35,718 nt of DNA, taken from an uncultured Eubacteriales bacterium. GTDB taxonomy: Bacteria > Bacillota > Clostridia > Oscillospirales > Oscillospiraceae. This document shows positions 18,684 to 26,929 of the stretch, piece after piece (position 1 is the stretch's first letter; every line of letters starts with the position of its first letter). The notes below the pieces were generated by a model. That model saw nothing but the letters and a program-made list of their open reading frames with translations. It made no database searches and was not told the DNA's origin. The position numbers and the translations under genes are program-made. Location: positions 1 to 35,718 of the forward strand of contig CAKTSK010000021.1 in assembly GCA_934597725.1 (NCBI GenBank). Direction: 5' to 3'.

Positions 18684-20070
18684 TCTGGCCGCCCAGGCGG
18701 CGGCTTTTGCCGACAAATATGATATGCTGCCCCAGGAGGGCACCATCCTGTGCGCCCTGTCCGGCGGGGCGGACTCCATGGCTCTGCTGACCGTGCTGGA
18801 GCGGTGGGCCAAGGAGCGCTCCCTCACCCTCCACGCCGCCCACTTCAACCACCAGCTGCGGGGGGAGGAATCCCAGCGGGACGAGGACTTCGTCACCGAC
18901 TGGTGCCGCCTGCGGGGCATCCCCCTGGTGGTGGGCCGGGGCGACGTGGCCCAGGAGGCCCAGGCCCAGGGCAAAGGGGTGGAGGAGACCGCCCGCGCCA
19001 TGCGCTACGGTTTCCTCACCGAGACCGCTCGGGAGCTGGGGGCCGACAAGATCGCCACCGCCCACAACGCCGACGACAACGCCGAGACCATCCTGCTCCA
19101 CCTGGCCCGGGGCACGGGTCTGGACGGGCTGACGGGTATCCCGCCGGTGCGGGGCATCCTCATCCGCCCCCTGCTGGCCATTCCCCGCATCGACATCGAG
19201 GTCTGGCTGTCCCAGGAGGGCATTCCCCACGTGGAGGACAGCTCCAACCAGAACAACGTCTACGCCCGCAACCGGCTGCGCCACGAGGTCATGCCCGTGC
19301 TGCGGGATCTCAACCCCTCCTTCGTCTCCACCCTGTCGGCCAATCTGGTCCACCTGCGGGAGGACCGGGACCTGCTGCACGCCATGGCCGAGAAGGCCAC
19401 CCGCCAGGCTCAGGTGGCAGAGGGACGGGTCTCGCTGCCTGCCAAGCTGCTGGCCGGCCTGCCCCATCCGGTGGCCGTGCGGGCGGTGAAGCAGCTGCTG
19501 GCCCAGGTGGAGCGGTTCGAGATCTCCTCCGTCCATCTGGAGCAGATCCTGGCCCTGGCCGCCGGGTCCTCCCCGTCGGCCACCATCAACCTGCCCGACG
19601 GGCTGTTCGCCTGGCGGGAGTATGACCGGCTGGTCCTGTGCCCCTCGTCGGCCATGCCCACGGGCTTTTCCCTGCGGCTGCTCACCGGCCCGGGGGTCTT
19701 TGCCCTGGACAACGGCTGGGCCGTGGAGATCCAGGAGTGCGTCTGTCCCGATCCCCCCGATCAGGAGGAGTATCAGTGGCACATCGCCCGGGACAGCGTC
19801 ACCTTCCCCCTCATCCTCCGGGCCCGACAGCCCGGCGACCAGCTGCGCCTGCCCGGCCGGCGGGCCAAGACCCTGAAAAAATGGTACATCGACGAAAAGA
19901 TCCCCCGCCAGCGGCGGGAGAGCCTGCCCGTGCTGGCCGACGAATCCGGCCTGCTGGCGGCGGCGGGCCTGGGGCCCAACTATCCCCGCCTGGCCCTGCC
20001 GGGGCAGGAGGCTTATTTCATCCGCGTGATCCCCAAAAACAAACCCGAGGAAAGGAACGAACCCTTATGA
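18667..20070 (+). CDS. tilS: tRNA(Ile)-lysidine synthase
   Basis: 467-residue enzyme that converts C34 of tRNA-Ile(CAU) to lysidine, allowing AUA decoding. The PP-loop motif SGGADS is at 32-37, followed by AAHFNHQLRGEES, EETARAMRY and TAHNADDNAETILL. C-terminal TilS domains follow, including FPLILRARQPGD and KTLKKWYIDEKIPR. ATG at 18667 has GGAG 8 bases upstream and overlaps the end of dnaB. The gene overlaps hpt by an ATGA junction. The tilS-hpt-ftsH order is classic in Firmicutes. Confidence 0.94.
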   Translation: MKNLIDLAAQAAAFADKYDMLPQEGTILCALSGGADSMALLTVLERWAKERSLTLHAAHFNHQLRGEESQRDEDFVTDWCRLRGIPLVVGRGDVAQEAQAQGKGVEETARAMRYGFLTETARELGADKIATAHNADDNAETILLHLARGTGLDGLTGIPPVRGILIRPLLAIPRIDIEVWLSQEGIPHVEDSSNQNNVYARNRLRHEVMPVLRDLNPSFVSTLSANLVHLREDRDLLHAMAEKATRQAQVAEGRVSLPAKLLAGLPHPVAVRAVKQLLAQVERFEISSVHLEQILALAAGSSPSATINLPDGLFAWREYDRLVLCPSSAMPTGFSLRLLTGPGVFALDNGWAVEIQECVCPDPPDQEEYQWHIARDSVTFPLILRARQPGDQLRLPGRRAKTLKKWYIDEKIPRQRRESLPVLADESGLLAAAGLGPNYPRLALPGQEAYFIRVIPKNKPEERNEPL

Positions 20071-20612
20071 TGGAACAGGATATGCAGGAAATTCTCTTTA
20101 CCCAGGAGCAGCTGGCCGCCCGCGTCCAGGCCCTGGCCGAACAGATCCGCGCCGACTACGCCGGCAAGTCCCCCCTGGTGGTGGGCGTGCTGCGGGGCTG
20201 CTTTGTGTTCATGGCCGACCTGGTGCGCCACCTGGATCTGCCCCTGACGCTGGACTTCATGTCCGTCTCCTCCTATGGTGCAGGCACCAAAAGCTCCGGT
20301 CTGGTGAACATCCGCCTGGATCTCCACGAGGACATCGCCGGCCGGGACGTGCTGCTGGTGGAGGACATCCTGGACTCGGGCAACACCCTGTCCAAGCTGG
20401 TGGCCACCCTGCGCCAGCGGGACCCCGCCTCTCTCAAGCTGTGCGTGCTGCTGGACAAACCCGAGCGGCGCACCCAGCCCATCCAGGCCGACTATGTGGG
20501 CTTCACCGTTCCCGACGCCTTCCTGGTGGGCTACGGCCTGGACTATGACCAGAAATACCGCCAGCTGCCGTACATCGGCGTGCTGAAACCCAGCGTCTAC
20601 GAGAACCCCTGA
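20067..20612 (+). CDS. hpt: Hypoxanthine phosphoribosyltransferase
   Basis: 181-residue type I phosphoribosyltransferase that salvages hypoxanthine and guanine using PRPP. The PRPP-binding loop is VLLVEDILDSGNTL. Also typical are GVLRGCFVFMADL near the N-terminus and the DYVGFTVPDAFLVGYGLDY segment. Two adjacent ATGs exist at 20067 and 20070; the first overlaps the tilS stop and is nearer the AAAGGA. It is co-transcribed with tilS. Confidence 0.94.
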   Translation: MMEQDMQEILFTQEQLAARVQALAEQIRADYAGKSPLVVGVLRGCFVFMADLVRHLDLPLTLDFMSVSSYGAGTKSSGLVNIRLDLHEDIAGRDVLLVEDILDSGNTLSKLVATLRQRDPASLKLCVLLDKPERRTQPIQADYVGFTVPDAFLVGYGLDYDQKYRQLPYIGVLKPSVYENP

Positions 20613-20684
20613 GCCGCGGCCTGCCGTGCCCCGCTCCCCCATCTCACTGCGGCCTGCGCCGCTGCACAAAGGAGGGAATTCCCT

Positions 20685-22703
20685 TTGAAACAAAACGCCA
20701 ATCCCCTGCGCGGTCTGCTGCTGGTGCTCTGTGTGGTGGCCCTTGTCTTTGTGGGCACCAGCCTCTTCCGCACCACCGCCCAGAAAAACGACCCTTCCTA
20801 CGCCAGCATCCGCACCCTGCTGGAAGAGAAGAAGGTGGATAAAGTGCAGGTGGACGACAACACCGTGGTCCTCACCCTCAAGGAGCCTCAGAACGGGAGC
20901 AACGTCGTCACCTACCCCATCTATAGCTTCGATCTGTTTTACAAAGACTTCAACGACATCGTGGTCCAGCAGTACCACGACAAAGTGATCTCAGACTACG
21001 ACTATCCCGACAGCCCCTCCCCCGCCTGGATGAGCACCCTGCTGACCTGGGTGGTGGTGCTGGCCGTCATGGCCCTGCTGTGGTACTTCCTCTTCCTGCG
21101 CCGCGCCCAGGCCGGCGGGGGCGGCGGTCCTTCGGGCGCGCAGTTTGGCAAAGCCCGGGCCAAGACCCTGGCCGAGACCGGCCAGCCCGTGACCTTTGCC
21201 GACGTGGCCGGGGCCGACGAGGAGAAGGAGGAGCTGGCCGAGGTGGTCGATTTCCTCCGCCAGCCCGCCCAGTACACCCAGCTGGGCGCCCGCATCCCCA
21301 AGGGCGTGCTGCTGGTGGGCCCTCCGGGCACCGGCAAGACCCTGCTGGCCCGGGCCGTGGCCGGGGAGGCCGGGTGTCAGTATCTGTCCATCTCCGGCTC
21401 GGACTTCGTGGAGCTGTATGTGGGCGTGGGCGCTTCCCGGGTCCGGGACCTGTTCGACCAGGCCAAGAAGAGCGCCCCCTCCATCGTCTTCATCGACGAG
21501 ATCGACGCCGTGGGCCGCCAGCGCGGCACGGGCCTGGGCGGCGGCCACGACGAGCGGGAGCAGACCCTGAACCAGCTGCTGGTGGAAATGGACGGCTTTG
21601 CCTCCAACGAGGGGGTCATCGTCCTGGCGGCCACCAACCGGGCCGACATCCTGGACCCCGCTCTGCTGCGTCCGGGCCGCTTTGACCGGCAGATCTATGT
21701 GGGCCTGCCGGACATCAAGGGCCGGGAGGAGATCCTGCACGTCCACGCCCGGAACAAGCCCCTGGCTGAGGACGTGGACCTGCACACCGTGGCCCAGGCC
21801 ACCGCAGGCTTTACCGGGGCCGACCTGGAAAACCTGCTCAACGAGGCCGCTCTGCTCTCGGCCCGGGAGAAGCGGCCCTACATCCGCATGGACGTGCTCC
21901 ACGAGGCCATGCTGAAGGTCATCGCCGGCCCGGAGAAAAAGAGCCGGGTGGTGCCCGAGCACGCCAAGAAGCTCACCGCCTACCACGAGGCCGGCCACGC
22001 CGTGGTCATCCACGAGCTGAAGACCCAGGACCCCGTCCATCAGATCACCATCATCCCCCGAGGCCCCGCCGGCGGCATGACCATTTCCCTGCCCGAGGAG
22101 GACCGGATGTACCAGTCCCGCCGGGAGTTACAGGAGCGCATCTGCACCTGCCTGGGCGGCCGGGTGGCCGAGGAGCTGATCCTGGGCGACATCTCCACCG
22201 GCGCGTCCAACGACCTGCAAACGGCCACCGCCATCGCCCGGAGCATGATCACCAAGTACGGCATGAGCGACCGGCTGGGCGCCATTTCCTACGACAGCGA
22301 CCAGGAGGTCTTTATCGGCCGCAGCATGACCCAGGCCCGGGCCTATTCCGAGGAAGTGGCCGGTCTCATCGACGAGGAGATCAAGGCCCTGCTGGACACG
22401 GCCTACGCCCGCTGCCGCCAGATCCTCTCCGAGAACCGGGAGGCCCTGGAGCGCACCGCCCAGTATCTGCTGGAGTTCGAGACCATGTCCGCCGAGGATT
22501 TCCAGCTGGTCTTTGGCGACCCCGAAGCCCTGGAGCGCCGCAAGGCCGAGGAGCGGGTCCAGCGTCTGCGGGCCGCCGAGGAGCGCGCCGCCGCCGAAGC
22601 CGCCCGGAAGGCCGAGGAGGCCGCCCGTCTGGAAGCCGCCGCCGAAGCCCTGCGGGCGGAGCTGGACCAGACCCCGCCCCCCAGCGATCCCGATCCCTTC
22701 TAA
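20685..22703 (+). CDS. ftsH: ATP-dependent zinc metalloprotease FtsH
   Basis: 672-residue membrane AAA+ protease that degrades misfolded membrane proteins and regulators. Membrane helices lie at about 8-28 and 112-138. Walker A GPPGTGKT is at 212-219, Walker B IVFIDEIDAVGRQRG follows, then the second region of homology ATNRADILDPALLRPGRFDR. The zinc site HEAGH is at 434-438. The C-terminal 70 residues are an alanine/glutamate-rich coiled-coil-like tail. Start is TTG at 20685, chosen because AAAGGAGGG lies at the right distance and the first helix begins immediately after; no ATG is available. A strong terminator ends this conserved cluster. Confidence 0.95.
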   Translation: MKQNANPLRGLLLVLCVVALVFVGTSLFRTTAQKNDPSYASIRTLLEEKKVDKVQVDDNTVVLTLKEPQNGSNVVTYPIYSFDLFYKDFNDIVVQQYHDKVISDYDYPDSPSPAWMSTLLTWVVVLAVMALLWYFLFLRRAQAGGGGGPSGAQFGKARAKTLAETGQPVTFADVAGADEEKEELAEVVDFLRQPAQYTQLGARIPKGVLLVGPPGTGKTLLARAVAGEAGCQYLSISGSDFVELYVGVGASRVRDLFDQAKKSAPSIVFIDEIDAVGRQRGTGLGGGHDEREQTLNQLLVEMDGFASNEGVIVLAATNRADILDPALLRPGRFDRQIYVGLPDIKGREEILHVHARNKPLAEDVDLHTVAQATAGFTGADLENLLNEAALLSAREKRPYIRMDVLHEAMLKVIAGPEKKSRVVPEHAKKLTAYHEAGHAVVIHELKTQDPVHQITIIPRGPAGGMTISLPEEDRMYQSRRELQERICTCLGGRVAEELILGDISTGASNDLQTATAIARSMITKYGMSDRLGAISYDSDQEVFIGRSMTQARAYSEEVAGLIDEEIKALLDTAYARCRQILSENREALERTAQYLLEFETMSAEDFQLVFGDPEALERRKAEERVQRLRAAEERAAAEAARKAEEAARLEAAAEALRAELDQTPPPSDPDPF

Positions 22704-22708
22704 CACCA

Positions 22709-22746
22709 CGCCCGCCCCTGCCGGATGGCAGGGGCGGGCGTTTTTT
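22709..22746 (+). terminator. Strong terminator after ftsH
   Basis: 14-bp perfect stem CGCCCGCCCCTGCC (22709-22722) / GGCAGGGGCGGGCG (22727-22740), GGAT loop, then six T. From here to 22856 I see nothing else. Confidence 0.93.
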
Positions 22747-22856
22747 GTGCGCTGAACAGGCAAGGTCCCAGCGCAGCCGAGGGGCAAATAGCGATCCTTT
22801 TTATCGTTCCGATCCTGCCTCAGTTCTGTTATAGGAGCAGGCCGGGCCGCTGGTAG

Positions 22857-23681
22857 TCACCCCACTAATATTTTCAAAATATCCATGATCTGATCGTATG
22901 TAATGTTTGCCGCGTAAGCGAACTGTTTGCGGTATTTCTCCCACATCGCGCGAAGTTCCGGGCTTTCCTCAAGATTGCGCAGGATCTCCGGCACATCCGC
23001 GATCTGCTCCGTAGTGCCGCGATGGTTTGCCGTTGCACGCAGCGCATCGGCAAACACAGACGGATCAAATTTCTGTGTTGTGGTCAGTATGTAGGCATCG
23101 TAAAAATCTCTTGGCCGGGTATTGAACACGCCGCGCCGCAGGATGGTTTCCACCTTTTCCGCCATCACGGTTTCGATGTTGTATGCCCACAGCTCGTAGG
23201 ATCTCTCGCCGTCAAAAATCTCCGAGAAGTTGTACTGCACCGCATGGGGGGTAATGGCATCACCAGTGGACACATCAATGCTGAGCGGCGTCAGCAGCGT
23301 GTCGAACCTGGCCCGCAGCATCACGCGGTAGCCGCCGTAAATATCGTCCTCCCGGATGGGAGAAATGACTCCGATCTCAAATACCACGCCATCGTCAAAA
23401 GGGATGGCACAGACCTGTTCCAACGCACTGCGGATCGCCTCCGGTGTGAGGGGCAGGTTTTTCAATGTGGTGTCCAGATCCATCGTAGCCCGGTTATCCA
23501 GACCAACGATGGCTGCCACCAGCAGACCTCCCTTCAGCACAAACTTCTCTTTGTACGCCGAGGCGGATAGGCGCACCAGCAGACGCTCGAACATATAGTT
23601 CTGCAAGATGACCTGTGCCGGGATATTCTTCTGTTTTGCGATGTTGCGGATCTTCGCTTTCAGACGCATTGCGTTGCTCAC
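22857..23681 (-). CDS. AbiEii/AbiGii-type nucleotidyltransferase toxin
   Basis: 274-residue toxin of a type IV toxin-antitoxin/abortive infection system. The family is a nucleotidyltransferase that, in studied members, modifies tRNA 3' ends with nucleotides and stops growth. The catalytic core is visible: KGGLLVA (from K50) and the metal-binding pair in TMDLDTT (D68, D70), then RARFDTLLTPLSIDV and ETVMAEKVETILRRG, a typical AbiEii block. GTG at 23681 has GGAGG 7 bases upstream and overlaps the antitoxin stop (GTGA), indicating translational coupling. The gene is less GC-rich than ftsH before it, suggesting acquisition. Confidence 0.87.
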   Translation of the reverse strand: MSNAMRLKAKIRNIAKQKNIPAQVILQNYMFERLLVRLSASAYKEKFVLKGGLLVAAIVGLDNRATMDLDTTLKNLPLTPEAIRSALEQVCAIPFDDGVVFEIGVISPIREDDIYGGYRVMLRARFDTLLTPLSIDVSTGDAITPHAVQYNFSEIFDGERSYELWAYNIETVMAEKVETILRRGVFNTRPRDFYDAYILTTTQKFDPSVFADALRATANHRGTTEQIADVPEILRNLEESPELRAMWEKYRKQFAYAANITYDQIMDILKILVG

Positions 23682-24271
23682 AGAAGCACCTCCAAGTACT
23701 GCCGCAGAACATTTGCCACGCGCATCTTTTTTGCATAAGCGTAAAGTTTGTTCAAGTCTTTTTTCGGGCTGGCCGCATAGAGCTTCAAAGCGGCAAGGAA
23801 TGTTTCCGTTCCCACTTTGTTGCGGCTGCGGATCATATCGCAAATGGTTCGTTCAAGGTCATATCCCGGTACTTCGTTTCCGGCGGGGGTGGTCAGCGTC
23901 GTCCGGCCAAGGTCAAACAACTCCGGCTTGATATGATATACCTTACACGCCTCCTTGATTGACAGCGATGGTGTACACCCGGTAGGCGCTGTAACGGTAT
24001 GTTCAAATGGCGTGCGATCTGAAATGCCATGGAGGAACAACGCGGTTTCGTGAGAAAAAATAATCTGCTCAGAACGCTTGCTGATAGACAGCAGCTCATC
24101 CTGCAGCTCGTCTGGAAGAATATACTGCCCTCTTGCTACGCGATGGATCTTGTTTTCCTTGCACAGCTTATAGAGCATGTTCTTGGATACTCCGCGCTCA
24201 GCGGCGATTTTGGTTTCGATAATGCCGCCATGATCCTTTGCAATGTTTACTAATTCATTCATGCTGTTCAT
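23678..24271 (-). CDS. AbiEi-type antitoxin / transcriptional regulator
   Basis: 197-residue antitoxin partner of the nucleotidyltransferase toxin. The N-terminal winged helix-turn-helix (GIIETKIAAERGVSKNMLYK) is the AbiEi_4-type DNA-binding domain. IFSHETALFLHG and YDLERTICDMIRSRN are the standard C-terminal domain motifs. AbiEi proteins neutralise AbiEii without binding it and repress their own operon. ATG at 24271 is preceded by GAGGTG; an earlier in-frame ATG would lie inside the leader. A promoter overlapped by an inverted repeat lies directly upstream. Confidence 0.87.
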   Translation of the reverse strand: MNSMNELVNIAKDHGGIIETKIAAERGVSKNMLYKLCKENKIHRVARGQYILPDELQDELLSISKRSEQIIFSHETALFLHGISDRTPFEHTVTAPTGCTPSLSIKEACKVYHIKPELFDLGRTTLTTPAGNEVPGYDLERTICDMIRSRNKVGTETFLAALKLYAASPKKDLNKLYAYAKKMRVANVLRQYLEVLL

Positions 24272-24301
24272 TCGCTCACCTCGCAGCAACCAATCAATAA
24301 T

Positions 24302-24351
24302 ATCATATATAAAATTATGACCTAAGTCAACCAGATAAAGACTTTGGTCAT
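24302..24351 (-). promoter_or_regulatory. abiE promoter and inverted-repeat operator
   Basis: Minus strand TTGACT (24330-24325), 17-base spacer, TATGAT (24307-24302). An inverted repeat with 11 of 12 matching positions, ATGACCTAAGTC (24317-24328) and GACTTTGGTCAT (24340-24351), separated by 11 bases, overlaps the -35 box. This is the expected architecture for AbiEi autorepression. The rest of the 24272-24605 gap holds only the terminator at its right end. Confidence 0.75.
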
Positions 24352-24541
24352 CATACTTTTTCTAATTTTATAATCAAAGTGAACTTTAGATGGCCTGCAA
24401 GGGGTTCGGATGTTCCCACCCTCGCCGTATGTGCGGACCCCGGCTTGCTTGTCCTCCTCACAAGTCTCACCCCCACAGAGACATTGCGCTCTCCCTTTAC
24501 AAAAGCAGAGGATGCGTTTCCCCCTTCCCAGAACCAGACAA

Positions 24542-24577
24542 CAAACAAGGAGAGCGCCGAAGCGCTCTCCTTGTTTG
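24542..24577 (-). terminator. Terminator after the S-layer-type gene
   Basis: 16-bp stem CAAACAAGGAGAGCGC (24542-24557) / GCGCTCTCCTTGTTTG (24562-24577) with a CGAA loop. The minus strand continues TTGTC, T-rich but not a clean T tract. Confidence 0.65.
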
Positions 24578-24605
24578 CGTTTGCTGTGCAGTTTTTCCAC
24601 TTCCC

Positions 24606-26296
24606 TCACAACACCTGCTCACACAGGCGCATGAGGATGGTGGCCGCCTGGGCCCGGACAGCGTTGCCGCCGGGATTCAGGGTGGTGGCCGTCACGCCGG
24701 TGATCAGCCCCTGGCCGTTGGCCCAGGCCATGGCCTGCTTGGCGTAGGCGCTGATGGCGTTGGCGTCGGCATAGCCGGACAGGTGTCCGCCTGACGGCTC
24801 ACGTCCAGCCCCTTGTAGGAGGCATAACGGTACAGGATGGCCGCCATCTGCTCCCGGGTGATGTTCCCGTTGGGGGCGAAGGTGGTGTCGGTGGTGCCGG
24901 TGACGATGCCGTTGGCCGCAGCCCAGGCCACGGCGTTGGTGTACCACTGGCCGGCCGCCACGTCGGTGAAGGGACTCTTCCCGCTCACCCCAGGCTCGTT
25001 CTCCAGCCGGTAGAGGATGGTCACGATCATGGCCCGGCTGGTGATGGTCACATCCTCCAACTTCAGTTTGCCGGGGGTGTTCTGACCAGACGCTTCCGTG
25101 GTTGCCGTCCATGCGTTGATCCCGTGCTTGGTGTTCTTGTGCCCGACGATCTTGACGTCTTTAATGGTGACCCCATTCGTCGTTGCCGTCGTCACACCAA
25201 GGATCGGATTTTTGGGCTTGCTTTGATCTGTCGCTTCCCAGTCCTCCGCTGCTGTAATGGTGTGGTTCTGGCCATCCAGTGTCCAGCCATCCGGCAACAG
25301 AATGACTGCATCCGTAGCAGGAAGATTGGTCTCTTTGTTGGTCACAGTAACGTCAGCGCACAGAGTAATGATTTTGTCTGTGCTGCTGTTGTCCTTTGCC
25401 GCAGCCAGTGCGGCATCCCGCAGGGTGGCATAGGGCGTTTCACCAATTTTGACGGAAACCGAAGCCTGATCCACATAATAGGTTTTGCCATCGTAGCTCG
25501 ACATGGCGGATGCCCAACTCTCCGGCACAGTGATGATCACCTTGGACTCGCCCTCGCCATTCTCGATCTCGGTCCAAATCTTGGCAGATTCCTGCAAGTT
25601 GCCGCTTTCCAGCTTGAACGAAGGGGCATTCTGTAAGTTTTTCCCCTTATCCACGTTGACTGCACCCCAGGCATTGCCCTCGGTATTCAACTCCTTTGCT
25701 TCCACCGTGGAGCCGTTGACCAGCAGCGCAGCATTGGCACAGTTCTTGATGGTCACCGTATCCAGTTTAACAGTACCTTTGCAGTTGTAGACGTGGATTC
25801 CAGACTTGGTCTTCTCATTGCCTGTGATCGTCAGGTTTTTGATGGTGGTCGTGGTACCCTCACTGGCATTTTCTACAGAAAGAATGTGGTTTTTGGTGCC
25901 CTCCGACCACGTCTCCCCAATAGATAAGGTATGTCCACCGCCATCCAGAGTAACCCCGGCGGGCACGGTGATTGCTGCGGCGTTGGCAGCAAGGTCGGCA
26001 TTGCTCAGGGCGATATCTCCGCCCAGGGTAACCGTTTTTCCTGTCTCGTCCTCAGCTTTCCCAGCTTCGTCCAAGGCGGTCTTCAGCTCTGCCTGGGTGT
26101 CGATCTTCCCGTCGGACTGAGCGTCACCTCCTGTCTCCTCCCCTCCAGAGCCAGCGCCGCCAGCGTTTGAAGTTCCTTGCGTTGCTGCGCCGGTGCCCTC
26201 CGTGGGTGTGGCTGGTTCCTCCGCTGCCAGCGCAGTGGGAACCAGGGTCAGCGTCATGCAAAAAGCCAGGAACGCTGACAACAGTTTGCGTTTCAT
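24606..26296 (-). pseudogene. Secreted S-layer-homology protein, frameshifted
   Basis: Surface protein with a clear signal peptide (MKRKLLSAFLAFCMTLTL, then ALAAEE). Two tandem modules of about 130 residues follow, each with VTLDGGGHT or WTLDGQNHT and a T-I-K-pattern (TIKNLTITG, TIKDVKIVG): a pectate-lyase-like beta-helix. The C-terminus is S-layer-homology (SLH) type: SPFTDVAAGQWYTNAVAWAA, FAPNGNITREQMAAILYRYA. The first SLH repeat is truncated: the beta-helix segment KLKLEDVTI runs straight into SRAMIVTILYRLE. The last SLH repeat is split near 24794-24797: one frame continues to a stop at 24704, while ADANAISAYAKQAMAWANG...RAQAATILMRLCEQVL lies in another frame down to 24606. A one-base change would reunite them. 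ATG at 26296 is chosen by AAAGGAGG 9 bases upstream. Without the last repeat, wall anchoring is probably impaired. Confidence 0.8.
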
Positions 26297-26381
26297 GTGC
26301 TGCATCCTCCTTTATTTTGTTTTCCCGCCGGAACCCAAGGGAAGCCCGGGGGGAGCCGGGCTCCCCCTGAGAGGGTCGGGG

Positions 26382-26424
26382 AAAAACAAAAATGCCGTGC
26401 AGGTCTCATTGTCCCTACACGACA
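26382..26424 (-). terminator. Terminator or attenuator upstream of the SLH gene
   Basis: Minus strand stem TGTCGTGTAGG (26424-26414) with CCTGCACGGCA (26403-26393), 9 pairs plus 2 G-U, then TTTTTGTTTTT. It lies 86 bases before the SLH start, so it either ends a small RNA or attenuates that gene. Confidence 0.6.
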
Positions 26425-26482
26425 CGTCAGGAGGCAAAAATGCCTTCGCCCACGCCGACACCAAGTACACCTGAAATGGGTA
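26382..26482 (-). ncRNA. Candidate small RNA, minus strand
   Basis: Minus strand TTGCAT (26517-26512), 17-base spacer and a weak TGTATT (26494-26489) predict a start near 26482. About 100 bases later comes the terminator at 26382-26424. A second hairpin GGCATTTTTGCC is inside. No family is recognised. It could instead be leader RNA of the SLH gene. Confidence 0.3.
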
Positions 26483-26511
26483 CGACAAAATACAGTGTTT
26501 CGCGCGGGGGT

Positions 26512-26533
26512 ATGCAAGGAAAACCCCTTGCAT
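26512..26533. promoter_or_regulatory. Shared inverted repeat of two divergent promoters
   Basis: ATGCAAGG (26512-26519), six bases, CCTTGCAT (26526-26533). Each arm contains the TTGCAT -35 of one of two outward promoters, both with 17-base spacers. One protein bound here could control both. Confidence 0.45.
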
Positions 26534-26562
26534 TGCCTGGGGAAAAACTGTATAATATCGTC

Positions 26563-26660
26563 CATGCGGTGCGGCCTGGGGCCGTTGTGCAGGTGGTATG
26601 CGCACCTGTGCAGGCTTTTGGGGGGTCGGAGCCCCAAAAGCTGCCGCATTTTTTGTTTTT
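26563..26660 (+). ncRNA. Candidate small RNA, plus strand
   Basis: Strong promoter TTGCAT (26528-26533), 17 bases, TATAAT (26551-26556). The predicted RNA of about 95 bases begins with ATGCGG (26564-26569), which pairs with CCGCAT (26644-26649) and closes two inner helices: TGTGCAGGTG/CACCTGTGCA (26586-26595, 26603-26612) and GCTTTTGGGG/CCCCAAAAGC (26614-26623, 26632-26641). TTTTTTGTTTTT follows directly. It contains no credible reading frame and lacks SRP, 6S or RNase P signatures. I do not recognise a family. Confidence 0.6.
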
Positions 26661-26667
26661 CATCCTC

Positions 26668-26695
26668 ATTATAGCAGATGCCCCAAAAATAGCAA
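26668..26695 (-). promoter_or_regulatory. Possible promoter for the SLH gene
   Basis: Minus strand TTGCTA (26695-26690), 16-base spacer, TATAAT (26673-26668). This would give a leader of about 365 bases antisense to the plus-strand small RNA. Confidence 0.4.
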
Positions 26696-26929
26696 GCATA
26701 AAAAACAGCATCCCAGGGAACATTTTGGGTCTCGCCCGGAAAACTTTTTCTGCGCCGGCCCGAAACACCGGCCTCCCGCCCCGGGAAAAAACGGAAAACC
26801 CCTTGAAAAAGCAAGGATTTTATTTGCTTTTTCCCCGGCGGGGGTGTAAGATAACCGAGTATCCTTGGACAGCCCCGGCCCACAGGCCGGCACACAGCGG
26901 GGCCAGGCCCCAGAACGGGAGGGTTACCA
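26696..26929. other. Gene-free stretch beside the IS element
   Basis: I see no gene. It contains a hairpin around 26807-26835 (GAAAAAGCAA / TTGCTTTTTC) and a CCGGCCCACAGGCCGG palindrome-like stretch near 26875. Its right end (26910-26929) is the flank next to the IS end and would serve as the TnpB guide. Confidence 0.4.

Noticed and set aside
26563..26660. SRP RNA, 6S RNA or RNase P RNA
   Set aside because: None of the conserved core sequences of these RNAs is present, and the length is wrong for 6S and RNase P.
26297..26660. Cyclic-di-GMP or other known riboswitch in the SLH leader
   Set aside because: No recognisable riboswitch core. Only generic hairpins and a terminator are seen.
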